Shown here piece after piece: positions 8,782 through 16,607 of a stretch of 64,000 bases of DNA; position 1 is the first letter of the stretch; each line of letters opens with the position of its first letter. The position numbers and the translations under genes were made by a program. The stretch lies in assembly GCF_042678485.1 (NCBI RefSeq), contig NZ_JBHTKR010000005.1, forward strand, positions 1-64,000, in the 5' to 3' direction. The stretch comes from Seohaeicola saemankumensis (GTDB lineage: Bacteria; Pseudomonadota; Alphaproteobacteria; Rhodobacterales; Rhodobacteraceae). Under the pieces are notes generated by a model. The model ran no database searches. It was not told the origin of the DNA and saw nothing but the letters and a program-made list of their open reading frames with translations.

Positions 8782-9617
8782 GGGCGTGCTCCTGGAAAGC
8801 GGATTTCGGTCACCTCGGCGATGAAGAACGGAAAGTAGTCCTCCGTGCCGAACAGGTTGCCCGCTTCGACGCGGAACGGCAGGCGATAGCCCCCCACCTC
8901 GCGGAAGTCCGACATGACGGCGCCGAAGGGCTGTAGCCGGTGCACCTTGTCGGGGTTCGCATTGCTCCAGCGCTGAAAAGTGACTTCAACCGGGCGGCCT
9001 TCGGCATCGACGGTCACATCGACGGCCTGCTCAAGATCTCCATGGGCCACGGTCACGCGGGCGGTGTTCTGGTCCACGGTCTCCCACGTGACACCCGGCC
9101 CGGGCAGCAGCGCCGCGGGCGACCAGATCGCGGCTTCGCCGACATACCGCCCGAAGGCCGAGCGGGTATGGTCGGGATCGCCGCCCAGCCGGGCGACGGG
9201 GATCACGCCGAAGATCCGGAACCGCGTCCAGCGCCCCGAATCCGATCCCGACACAGGCATGCCCCCGCGTGTGCGCATCGCCCAGACGAAGCCCTCCGGC
9301 GTGGCGAGGATCTGGCGCGCCTCCATCGGCTGGTAGTTCAGGGCGTCCTTGCTGCCGAGGCTGAACTGCCCGCCCATGTCGATCTCGACCACCGACCAAA
9401 GCGGCGTCCCCGGGCGGATCGTGTAGCCGAAATAGCGGCGCGCCGGCTCGGGCAGAGCGGCCACCATCTCGGCGGCGAAGATATCGGGATTTGCAGGCTG
9501 GAGTGCAGCCAGCCGCGCCCATTCGGCGCGGTCAGCCCGTCGGTCCAGAACCAGCCAAAGCATAAGCGCCGAGACCGCGGGGGCAAATGTGATCAGAATT
9601 GCAATTGCGAGTTTCAT
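8778..9617 (-). CDS. DUF6544-like protein, single N-terminal membrane helix
   Basis: This 279-residue protein has one N-terminal hydrophobic helix (residues 3-24). The soluble part contains LPEPARRYFGYTIRPGTPLW and a long beta-rich region, the pattern I associate with the DUF6544 family. Members are typically about this length and their function is not known. It is the first gene of a two-gene minus-strand operon with the M23 peptidase (4-nt overlap). Its ATG is only 18 bp from the IS6 end at 9636, so its native promoter is probably lost or provided by the IS. Confidence 0.6.
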   Translation of the reverse strand: MKLAIAILITFAPAVSALMLWLVLDRRADRAEWARLAALQPANPDIFAAEMVAALPEPARRYFGYTIRPGTPLWSVVEIDMGGQFSLGSKDALNYQPMEARQILATPEGFVWAMRTRGGMPVSGSDSGRWTRFRIFGVIPVARLGGDPDHTRSAFGRYVGEAAIWSPAALLPGPGVTWETVDQNTARVTVAHGDLEQAVDVTVDAEGRPVEVTFQRWSNANPDKVHRLQPFGAVMSDFREVGGYRLPFRVEAGNLFGTEDYFPFFIAEVTEIRFPGARP

Positions 9618-9635
9618 GCGTTCATTGATCCTAAA

Positions 9636-10317
9636 GGTGCTGTCAGACTAATTCGAACTTGTCTTTGCCAGGACAGCGGCGCTGTCCTTTATGCCGCGCA
9701 GAGAGCGCGCCACTCGGCCAGAGCAGCGGTTCGGTTTTGCTTGAAGTGGTCCCGTTTGGAGAGGCTACGATCCTGGTTGAAGTGATTGAAGACGGAGGAA
9801 TGGACGGCGACGAACTTCTGCAGACTTCGCATTCGCCGAAAGCGCTGCATGGCTCGTTCTCGTCGTCGGAATGGAAGGTGTGAGTTCTCAACGCGGTTGT
9901 TCAGCCAACGACTGCAAGCTTGCCGATCCTCGCACCCCATGTCGCGAAGCGCCGCTTTATATGACGGAAACCGATCGGTTACCAAGACGTCCGGCTGACC
10001 GTAGCGCCGCATTAATTTTCTCAACATTTTCAATGCGGCGCTTTTGTTTCTTCGCTTCGTGACGACGCTCTCAAGAACCTCGCCTTCATGATCGACAGCT
10101 CGCCACAGGGAGTGCCGCTCACCGTTGATCTTCACGAATACCTCGTCCAGATGCCAGCGCCAAAAGCTGGATTTCATCCCCTCAATCCGCCTCTTTTTGA
10201 TCTCCGAGGCGAACATTGGGCCGAACCTGTGCCACCAGAAACGGACGGTCTCGTGGCTCACGTCGACGCCACGCTCATGGAGCAAGTCTTCGACGTTCCT
10301 AAGCGAAAGCGGGAACC
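9636..10317 (-). mobile_element. IS6-family element lacking its N-terminal end (copy D)
   Basis: The left end GGTGCTGTCAGACTAATTCG starts at 9636. The element runs to about 10317, where similarity to the other copies stops abruptly, so the right inverted repeat and the first ~25 codons of the transposase are missing. It matches fragment C (2047-2232) closely. Together C and D bracket the cargo genes at 2373-9617 with their outer ends facing inward to the cargo. Confidence 0.8.
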
Positions 10318-10321
10318 GCAC
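9689..10321 (-). pseudogene. IS6-family transposase, 5'-truncated
   Basis: The frame covers about 210 residues, with WHLDEVFVKI, VLVTDRFPSY, NNRVENSHLPFRRRER and the C-terminal AALAEWRALCAA. The intact relative at 10637-11341 has about 25 more N-terminal residues (including FRYFKTSPE). The DDE residues are present, but the N-terminal HTH is incomplete and the natural start is lost, so activity is unlikely. Confidence 0.85.
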
Positions 10322-10477
10322 ATGCGCTTGCAGTCAGCGTCTGGTCTGCCCCGCTTGGCAAATTCTTCGCACTGGCGGGTCCCACTAACCTGGGTCAGTC
10401 CGCCGCCTGCCCCTATCGCCTACCCTTTTCGAGACCGTCGCGCCCGATATCGCGGACCTGCTGGCTAAGGACATCCC
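10318..10477. other. Remnant DNA between two IS6 elements
   Basis: These 160 bp hold no complete gene. A short frame reading LFETVAPDIADLLAKDIPW runs up to the start of the yfcC fragment and may be the 3' end of a gene once upstream of it. I do not recognise it. Confidence 0.4.
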
Positions 10478-10586
10478 ATGGCAAAACCCACACCTCCCGC
10501 TCCCGAAACCACCTCTCGGTTCAGCTTCCCCTCCGCCTATACCATTCTTTTCGCGCTGATCGTGATCACCGCGGGCCTGACGTGGG
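10478..10586 (+). pseudogene. YfcC-family transporter, N-terminal fragment cut by IS6
   Basis: From ATG 10478 the frame gives about 36 residues, including SFPSAYTILFALIVITAGLT, before the IS6 end at 10587. FPSAYTILFA(L/I)I followed by LTW is the N-terminal signature of the YfcC/AbgT-like family of C4-dicarboxylate or peptide/amino-acid permeases. Everything after the first membrane helix is gone. A related downstream sequence does not resume after the IS at 11399, so this is a deletion and not a simple insertion. Confidence 0.65.
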
Positions 10587-11398
10587 GGTGCTGTCAGACA
10601 AATTCGACAGTCTCAGCTTGGACAGTGACGCTGTCCTTACGCCGAGCAAAGACCACGCCACTCGGCGAGAGCGGCGGCACGGTTGAGTTTGAAATTCGGT
10701 CGAGTTGAGAGGCTGCGGTCCTGATTAAAGTGATTATAGACGGAAGCATGAACAGCGGCGAATTTCTGCAGACTTCGCATGCGCCTGAAACGCAACATCG
10801 CCCTCTCCCGTCGTCGGAATGGCAAGTGCGAATTCTCTGCCCTGTTGTTCGTCCACCGACCGGTTTCCTGGAGATCTGCTGCACCGAGCTCCTTCAGCGC
10901 CGCGCCATACGATCGCAGTCGATCCGTGACGATAACCTCCGGGCGACCATGCTTACGCATTGCTTTCCTTAGGAATTTCAACGCCGCTGCCTTGTCACGC
11001 GTCTTCGTCACAAAGCTTTCCAGGACCTCGCCTTCGTGATCCACGGCCCGCCAGAGGTAGTGCCGCTCACCGTTGATCTTCACGAAGACCTCGTCCAGAT
11101 GCCACCGCCAACGGCTGGATTTCATTCCGGAAATCCGGCGCTTTCGGATCTCGGCCGCGAACATCGGTCCGAACCGATGCCACCAATACCGCACAGCTTC
11201 ATGGCTCACGTCGATGCCCCGTTCGTGCAGCAGATCTTCGACGTTTCTTAATGAAAGCGGAAACCGGATGTACAACATCACCGCCAGACGGATGACCTCA
11301 GGGCTCGTTTTGAAGTAGCGGAATGGGGAGCGTTTTATCATCCGGCGAAGTTATGCAACCGCCCTGCCCGTCTCAAGTCGGTTTGCTCTGACAACACC
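10587..11398 (-). mobile_element. Intact IS6-family insertion sequence (copy E)
   Basis: The 812-bp element has ends GGTGCTGTCAGACAAATTC (left) and GGTGTTGTCAGAGCAAACC (right, minus strand), a good imperfect terminal inverted repeat. It contains one complete transposase gene. The flanking octamers GACGTGGG and TTCACGGA differ, so there is no target-site duplication. Confidence 0.88.
10637..11341 (-). CDS. IS6-family DDE transposase
   Basis: This complete 234-residue transposase is related to that at 1282-1989 but clearly a different copy. It has the N-terminal HTH region, Asp in WHLDEVFVKI, Asp in VIVTDRLRSY and Glu in NNRAENSH, with the FRRRERAMLRF block. It fills the IS with the start 57 bp from the right end. 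Frame and key residues are intact, so it is likely functional. Confidence 0.93.
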   Translation of the reverse strand: MIKRSPFRYFKTSPEVIRLAVMLYIRFPLSLRNVEDLLHERGIDVSHEAVRYWWHRFGPMFAAEIRKRRISGMKSSRWRWHLDEVFVKINGERHYLWRAVDHEGEVLESFVTKTRDKAAALKFLRKAMRKHGRPEVIVTDRLRSYGAALKELGAADLQETGRWTNNRAENSHLPFRRRERAMLRFRRMRSLQKFAAVHASVYNHFNQDRSLSTRPNFKLNRAAALAEWRGLCSA

Positions 11399-11536
11399 TT
11401 CACGGATCTTGGCATGGAAGCCATATATGAACTGCAGGTCCAGGACATGCCCGTGACCGTGGCCGTGGACTGTCGTGGGAATTCGATTCACAAATCAGGC
11501 CCTGCCGCGTGGCGCAGGTCGCCTGTTCCAGAATAG
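11399..11536 (+). pseudogene. Unrecognised 3' gene remnant after IS6
   Basis: An open frame leaves the IS and runs 45 codons to TAG at 11534-11536, with MEAIYELQVQDMPVTVAVDC in it. The bias looks coding and it probably is the 3' end of a gene whose front was deleted. I do not recognise the family. Confidence 0.35.
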
Positions 11537-11555
11537 TCCTAGGCTAGGCAACGGT

Positions 11556-13268
11556 TCAAATGCCTAACCATGAATGCTCCGCATCATCCCACGCGGCCAG
11601 CGCCTGAAGATCAGGAACCCATGCAAGGCCGGTTTTACTGTCGGACGAACGCGCCTCGGGCGAAGTGATTGCGTCGATCAAAACTGTTTGCCCCGCAGCA
11701 AGCGCAGAAAAGGCTGCGTCAAGGCAGGGGGCGATTTCCGCTTCGCCTTCGATGCGCCATGCCTGCAAACCAAAAGCCCTGGCCATCGCCGCGTAATCCG
11801 CGAATTGAAGTTCCGTGCCCACCGCCTTGCCGAAACGCTCCATCTGATCGCGCACTTCAATGGCCCAAGACCCGTTGTTGCTGACCACGATCAGGATGGG
11901 AACCTTGTGGCGCGCGGCTGTATCGATCTCGATCGCGGAAAAACCAAAGGCACCGTCGCCTGTAACCGCCACAACCTGCCTCCCTGGCGCAGCCTTTGCA
12001 GCACCGATGGCAAATGGCGTAGCCAACCCGATGCAACCCAAGGGCCCCGGATCGAGATAAGTGGCCGAAGACAGGGCAACCCGCGAAAAGCTTAGAAAGT
12101 CGCCACCATCCGCGATGACGACCGCATCCTCAGCCAGTCTTTTTCGGATCTCGCCCAGCAGGCGGTTGGGATGTATGCGTCCCGCTGCGTCTGACGGCGC
12201 ATTCGCCAACATCTCAGCCAGCCCCGCAGTGCGTTGCAGATGCCGCTCCCGCAGTCCTCGTACCCAATCAAGTTCTCCGGTCTGTCCTTGCAGACGGTCG
12301 GAGAGCGCATCTAGGCTAGTGACCACATCACCCAAAAGGGCGATATCGCCTAACCGATTGTCTGTCAGTTCCTGTGCCACATCCGATAGACGCAGAAAAC
12401 GCGCCTCCCCAAAAACAGCAGGCGCGCCGTAAGCCAACTGGAAATCCAGCTTGCGACCAACCGTAATGACGAGGTCGGCCCCCGTCATCGCCGCACCGCG
12501 CATTGCGCCAATGTGAGCGGGATGATCTTCTGGAACGATGCCCTTGGTTTCGCCCGTGTCCAAATATCCTGCCCCGGACACAGTCAGGAATCGCGCAAGT
12601 GCCGCAGCCGCTCCATTCGCCCCCCGGCCCGAGATGACGACGGGTCTTTGGGCCGCCGCAATCATCTCGGCCGCGGCATCTAGATCAGCCGCAAAGGCAC
12701 AGGCGCGCGGCTTGGGACGCCCCGCAATCTGCTCAACCTCGAACAGGACGGACGGCAATACCTCACGCTGAACATCCACGGGAAAGTCGAGAAACGCTGG
12801 TCCGGGCTCACCTCCGTGCCCCTGTGCGGCGGAAATAGCATTGTCCAGTTCACGCGGCAGGGCATGAGCATGGCGCACAGTGCGGGCGATCCGCGTGATC
12901 GACTGTACTAGCGCGGTGTGGCTCATGTCTTGAAGCGCCCCACGGTTTTCCTGCGGGCGCGGCGGCGTGCCCGACAGTACAAGAACCGGGATTCGCGACA
13001 CATGGGCATTGGCTATCCCAGTCATCGCATTGGTCACCCCTGGACCCGCTGTGACAAGCGCTACCCCGACCTCACCCGATACCGCGGCACTGGCATGTGC
13101 CATGTAGACGGCCGCCCGTTCGTCCCTGACATCAACGATCTCAATACCGACGGCATCCAGCGCCATCCAGATCGGCATGATATGACCACCGCACAGCGCA
13201 AAGACACGCTGAACCCCGCGCGCCTTGAGCGTTGCAGCTATCAGATCAGATCCGGTTCGGGTGTTCAT
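11556..13268 (-). CDS. ThDP-dependent enzyme of the acetolactate synthase superfamily
   Basis: The 570-residue protein has the three domains of ThDP-dependent decarboxylases and lyases. The N-terminal PYR domain has a likely catalytic Glu in VRDERAAVYMA. The C-terminal PP domain has GDGAFGFSAIEIDTAARH and VSNN, the cofactor and metal motif. Relatives include acetolactate synthase, oxalyl-CoA decarboxylase and 2-hydroxyacyl-CoA lyase; I cannot assign the substrate. I chose ATG 13268 because GGAAAGGACAGG lies upstream, although the frame is open 180 nt further. The gene follows an acyl-CoA synthetase by 41 bp in one operon, which fits an enzyme acting on an acyl-CoA. Confidence 0.8.
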   Translation of the reverse strand: MNTRTGSDLIAATLKARGVQRVFALCGGHIMPIWMALDAVGIEIVDVRDERAAVYMAHASAAVSGEVGVALVTAGPGVTNAMTGIANAHVSRIPVLVLSGTPPRPQENRGALQDMSHTALVQSITRIARTVRHAHALPRELDNAISAAQGHGGEPGPAFLDFPVDVQREVLPSVLFEVEQIAGRPKPRACAFAADLDAAAEMIAAAQRPVVISGRGANGAAAALARFLTVSGAGYLDTGETKGIVPEDHPAHIGAMRGAAMTGADLVITVGRKLDFQLAYGAPAVFGEARFLRLSDVAQELTDNRLGDIALLGDVVTSLDALSDRLQGQTGELDWVRGLRERHLQRTAGLAEMLANAPSDAAGRIHPNRLLGEIRKRLAEDAVVIADGGDFLSFSRVALSSATYLDPGPLGCIGLATPFAIGAAKAAPGRQVVAVTGDGAFGFSAIEIDTAARHKVPILIVVSNNGSWAIEVRDQMERFGKAVGTELQFADYAAMARAFGLQAWRIEGEAEIAPCLDAAFSALAAGQTVLIDAITSPEARSSDSKTGLAWVPDLQALAAWDDAEHSWLGI

Positions 13269-13309
13269 GGCCTGTCCTTTCCACATATGTGCGTCATCGG
13301 ATTGCGGGA

Positions 13310-14869
13310 TTACAGCATCGTATGGGCAAAGCGATCGCGCAGAACCCGGTGCAGTATCTTGCCGCTTGTGTTGCGCGGCATCTCGTCCGCCGTGATGAAC
13401 AGGATCTCCCGAGGCCGCTTGTAACCGGCCAGCTTGTCCCTCGACCACGCGATCAGATCCGCCTCGCTCAGCTGCGAGTCTTTGCGCCGCACAACGGCAG
13501 CCACGACCCTTTCGCCCCAGACGTCATCGGGCCGACCAACCACTGCGACATCCTTGACCGCGGGGTGCTGGGCCAGAACGGCTTCGACCTCGGTCGGATA
13601 GATATTTTCTCCACCCGAGATGATCATGTTCTTCTTGCGGTCGATAAGGCGGATATAACCGTGCTCGTCTCGCATCGCCATGTCACCTACCGAGAGGTAA
13701 GATCCTCGAAACGCTTCAGAAGTCTTTTCTGGCAGGTTCCAATATCCTTCGAAGGAATAGGGTCCGCAGGAGTAGAGTTCGCCTGGCTGGCCATCCGGCA
13801 CCTCGTTGCCGTCATCATCCAAGAGCTTGATTGGGGCCGACCCAACCACCTCGCGTCCAACGGTGCCTAGATGGTCGAACAGCTCATCTGGATGCAAGAA
13901 GGTCACCCATCCAGCCTCGGTTGAACCGTACAGCTCATAGAGGCCGGAATTCGGAAACATCTCCATGATGGCGCGCTTGGTCTCGACCCGAGCAGGTGCC
14001 GAAGACACCAGAAGTTTCGCCACCCTAGAAAATCCAGCGTCACCACGATCGGCCTGCGGTACATCCAGCATCATCATGTAATGCGTAGGTGTCAGCGACG
14101 AGAAGGTCACCGCCATGGACCCGATTGTTCGCAGACAAAGGGCCGCATCGAAATTCGCTCTCGAGAAGATCGTGACAGTGGCCCCAATCGCAAGGAAAGA
14201 GGTGAAGAAGTTCAGCGAATTCGCATGGCACATCGGCATAACAAGCAAAGCGTTATCGCTGCGCGTGAGCCCCAGTTCGACTTGGGTCATCAAGGCCAGC
14301 ATCGCCATTCCCCGGTGGCTGCGGATCGCGCCCTTGGGGTTTCCTGTCGTGCCCGATGTATACATGAGACACCACGTGTCGTTGGGCGTCACGGCCACGT
14401 TCGGCTCCTCTGCCGAGGCGGCAGCAATCAGATCTTCATAGCTCTGCCACCCGGGACGCTCTTCCGCGCCAATCAGAATGAAATTGGACGCAGGCACCTC
14501 CAAATCGGGGCGCATCGCATCGGCAATATCCGCCAACGCCACTTCGGCCACCACAGCCGATACGCTGCAATCGGCACAAATAAAACCCGCCTCCGGCGCG
14601 GTCAGGCGAAAATTGATCGGGACCGCCACCAGTCCGGCCTTAGCCACGGCCGCATAGATTTCTGCCCATTCCACACGGTTATACGCCAATACGGCGATCC
14701 TGTCCCCTCGGGACAGCCCCAAAGCCAGCAACCCGTTCGCGAGACCGCAGGCCCGGGTGTTCCACTGCGCAAAACTCATCGACCGTTCCAGATCGCGCGC
14801 GCCAAGCCGGTCAGGCTGGATGCGGGCCTGCGTGGTGAGCATCTGGCCTATGGTCAGCATCGCGGTCAT
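13310..14869 (-). CDS. AMP-forming acyl-CoA synthetase
   Basis: The 519-residue protein is an ANL-superfamily adenylating enzyme with every core motif: YTSGTTGNPKG (ATP loop), YGSTE, YLSVGD, the hinge region IDRKKNMIISGGENIYP, and the C-terminal lysine context PRNTSGKI. It activates a carboxylate as acyl-AMP and then acyl-CoA; the exact acid is unknown. ATG 14869 has GGAGGATT just upstream and is 3 bp past the stop of the GntR gene, so start and operon are well supported. Its neighbours are the GntR regulator before and a ThDP enzyme after. Confidence 0.88.
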   Translation of the reverse strand: MTAMLTIGQMLTTQARIQPDRLGARDLERSMSFAQWNTRACGLANGLLALGLSRGDRIAVLAYNRVEWAEIYAAVAKAGLVAVPINFRLTAPEAGFICADCSVSAVVAEVALADIADAMRPDLEVPASNFILIGAEERPGWQSYEDLIAAASAEEPNVAVTPNDTWCLMYTSGTTGNPKGAIRSHRGMAMLALMTQVELGLTRSDNALLVMPMCHANSLNFFTSFLAIGATVTIFSRANFDAALCLRTIGSMAVTFSSLTPTHYMMMLDVPQADRGDAGFSRVAKLLVSSAPARVETKRAIMEMFPNSGLYELYGSTEAGWVTFLHPDELFDHLGTVGREVVGSAPIKLLDDDGNEVPDGQPGELYSCGPYSFEGYWNLPEKTSEAFRGSYLSVGDMAMRDEHGYIRLIDRKKNMIISGGENIYPTEVEAVLAQHPAVKDVAVVGRPDDVWGERVVAAVVRRKDSQLSEADLIAWSRDKLAGYKRPREILFITADEMPRNTSGKILHRVLRDRFAHTML

Positions 14870-14872
14870 CTA

Positions 14873-15583
14873 TCAATCCTCCTTCGGGTGTCCAGACCCG
14901 TTGCCCGACGCATGGGCGGCCAAAGCGGCACCAAGCGTCTTTGCTGCATCTAGATCATGCTGGATCATCAGTGTTTCGGCGCGTACGGGATCGCCGGCAC
15001 TGATAGCCACGACGATTTCGGCATGCTGGCGCCAGATCTCGTCAGGCAGCGTTGCGCGGCGCAGCACCTCGCCCATTGCACGCTGAAGGAAACGCCAATG
15101 CGGCTCCGCCGTACGGTCCAGGAAAGGATTGCCCGACATCTCGTAGATTAGCCTGTGTAATGCGCGGTCATGGCGCACCTGATCCGCCACCTTGCCCGCC
15201 TCGACAGCCTTTGTCCCAAGCTCAAGAATATCTTCAGCGCGGCGTGCAAACGTCTTGGCTAGCCCAGTCTCTGCGTGCAACCTCTGCGCAACAAGGCGCG
15301 CAGCCAAACCATCGAGCACTGCCCGCACATCATAATGATGCTCCATCAATGCCGGGTCCAGCCGCGTGACCCAAAGACCACGCCGCCCCTGTTCCTCAAC
15401 CATGCCATCAGCCTTCAGGCGCGCCATCGCCTGCTGCACAGGCTGGCGTGAGACTGCCAACCGCTCTGCCAGCTCTTCCTGTACCAGATGCGCGCCTGCG
15501 GGTAGCGATCCATTGCAGATCTCGTCGACCAGAGCCTCATACACTTGATCCGCAAGACTGACCTGAGGTTTGAGGGCTTTCAT
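14873..15583 (-). CDS. GntR-family regulator, FCD/FadR type
   Basis: This 236-residue regulator has an N-terminal winged HTH (residues ~10-75, including ELAERLAVSRQPVQQAMARL) and a C-terminal helical FCD domain (residues ~85-215) that normally binds a small organic acid through a metal. It is the first gene of the operon with the acyl-CoA synthetase and ThDP enzyme, so it probably senses their substrate and controls its own operon. A palindromic candidate operator lies 17 bp before its start. Confidence 0.88.
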   Translation of the reverse strand: MKALKPQVSLADQVYEALVDEICNGSLPAGAHLVQEELAERLAVSRQPVQQAMARLKADGMVEEQGRRGLWVTRLDPALMEHHYDVRAVLDGLAARLVAQRLHAETGLAKTFARRAEDILELGTKAVEAGKVADQVRHDRALHRLIYEMSGNPFLDRTAEPHWRFLQRAMGEVLRRATLPDEIWRQHAEIVVAISAGDPVRAETLMIQHDLDAAKTLGAALAAHASGNGSGHPKED

Positions 15584-15599
15584 GACGCTTTACCGCATT

Positions 15600-15625
15600 C
15601 TGAATTCAGTATTCAAAAAAGAATA
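15600..15625. promoter_or_regulatory. Candidate GntR operator
   Basis: Directly upstream of the GntR gene are a perfect 10-bp palindrome CTGAATTCAG (15600-15609) and an overlapping inverted repeat TATTC-N6-GAATA (15610-15625). The AT-rich, symmetric site next to an autoregulating FCD regulator is a likely operator or promoter element. Inferred only from symmetry and position. Confidence 0.4.
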
Positions 15626-15886
15626 GAATGAACACCACGATCAGTCAACTCCGTGATGCAAGGTGACGTTGATGGCGGTCAGCACTTTCCCTTTTGAAGC
15701 CATAAACCCAGCAACGCGGTGCTCGGGCAACCCAGTGCGACCTGGAACAGCGGCGTGAACCGCGACCAAGTCCGCGATGGGGCGGCCATTCTAACGGTGT
15801 AGATGTCGGTGTTCTTCAGTCTGATGATGTAAAATCCAAACGAGGACTGGGGAAGCCCGTTCTATCTGGTGGTGAGTTGACGCCTG
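15626..15886. other. Non-coding stretch
   Basis: About 260 bp between the GntR operon promoter and the IS21/recombinase remnant. I see no convincing gene, RNA or strong hairpin in it. It probably contains the outer end of the second mobile region. Confidence 0.4.
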
Positions 15887-16228
15887 TTAAGTGCTCTTGA
15901 GGAACTTACCCAAGTTTTCCGCAGTCCATGGCTTTCCAGTAGCCGTCAAATGCCCCTCTTCGTTGAGCGCCTCAGCCAGTTCGGAATAGTTGGAACAGCT
16001 TGGAGACAGCGCCTCGGCTGCGGCTCTGGCGGCTGCCAGCCTTTCGGCCTTGGAGGCAAAAGGATCGAGTTTGCTGGGCCGCTCCGGCGTCGCAAAGGAA
16101 GGCTCGATCGTCCCCGCGTTCAGATACTTCTTGATCGTATTGCGCGACAGACCTGTCCGCCGGGCAATCTCCCGGATCGGGAGGCCGTGCCGCAAACGCA
16201 GCTTCCGTATAATGTTCAAAAGTCCCAT
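15887..16228 (-). pseudogene. Chimeric remnant: IstA (IS21) N-terminus joined to a recombinase C-terminus
   Basis: Residues 1-58 read MGLLNIIRKLRLRHGLPIRE and IARRTGLSRNTIKKYLNAGT, the DNA-binding N-terminus of IstA transposases of IS21. From about residue 60 the protein changes to SNYSELAEALNEEGHLTATG and KPWTAENLGKFL, a tail seen at the C-terminus of serine recombinases/resolvases. The catalytic DDE core of IstA is absent. The frame is open across the join, so a 113-residue hybrid could be made, but it is most simply a deletion scar. An in-frame codon at 16294 would extend it upstream without support. Confidence 0.6.
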
Positions 16229-16280
16229 GTGGATCACTCCATTGCCCCCCTGCGCTCGTCGCCTGGGAGAAGGGTCACAT

Positions 16281-16340
16281 GGGTCAATTCTCAATGGAAA
16301 TTAGGACGCTAAGCGGGTCAGTTCTCGGTGGAAATCAACA
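16281..16340 (-). repeat. IS21-type left end with repeated boxes
   Basis: Two related ~22-bp boxes, 16281-16302 and 16315-16336, share GGGTCA-TTCTC--TGGAAAT and lie just before the 5'-TGT terminus (minus strand) at 16340. IS21 elements carry such multiple end repeats, which bind IstA. Only this end is present in the window. Confidence 0.6.
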
Positions 16341-16363
16341 TGCACTTTGTCAAAGCGCCTAAA

Positions 16364-16385
16364 TGGAGCGAAGGGGATTCGAACC
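16364..16385 (-). other. tRNA 3'-end fragment, possible att core
   Basis: On the minus strand these 22 bp read as the T-loop (GGTTCGAATCC) and the 3' acceptor strand (CGCTCCA) of a tRNA gene. The sequence before it does not pair to make a T-stem and there is no D- or anticodon arm. Such tRNA 3' ends are left as attachment sites of integrative elements. It lies between an IS21 end and the genes of the serine-recombinase island. No second copy is seen in the window. Confidence 0.4.
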
Positions 16386-16607
16386 GTCAGCACGCTTTTG
16401 TGCTCCCGCAAATTGCTGAGGCAGTTCCGGTTTCCCGGAGCCCCAGCAAGTATCCTTTCCGCCACCGTGCCGATTACGCCTGGATTTGACCAGTTCCGTG
16501 CTTTTCTTGTTGTCTTTCAACGGCATCAGAGCATTGCTTGTCTGCCGCTCGGATGAGCGGCGGCAGAGAGTCGCGGGACCTCTGCCCATACTTCAGGAGC
16601 AGTACGC

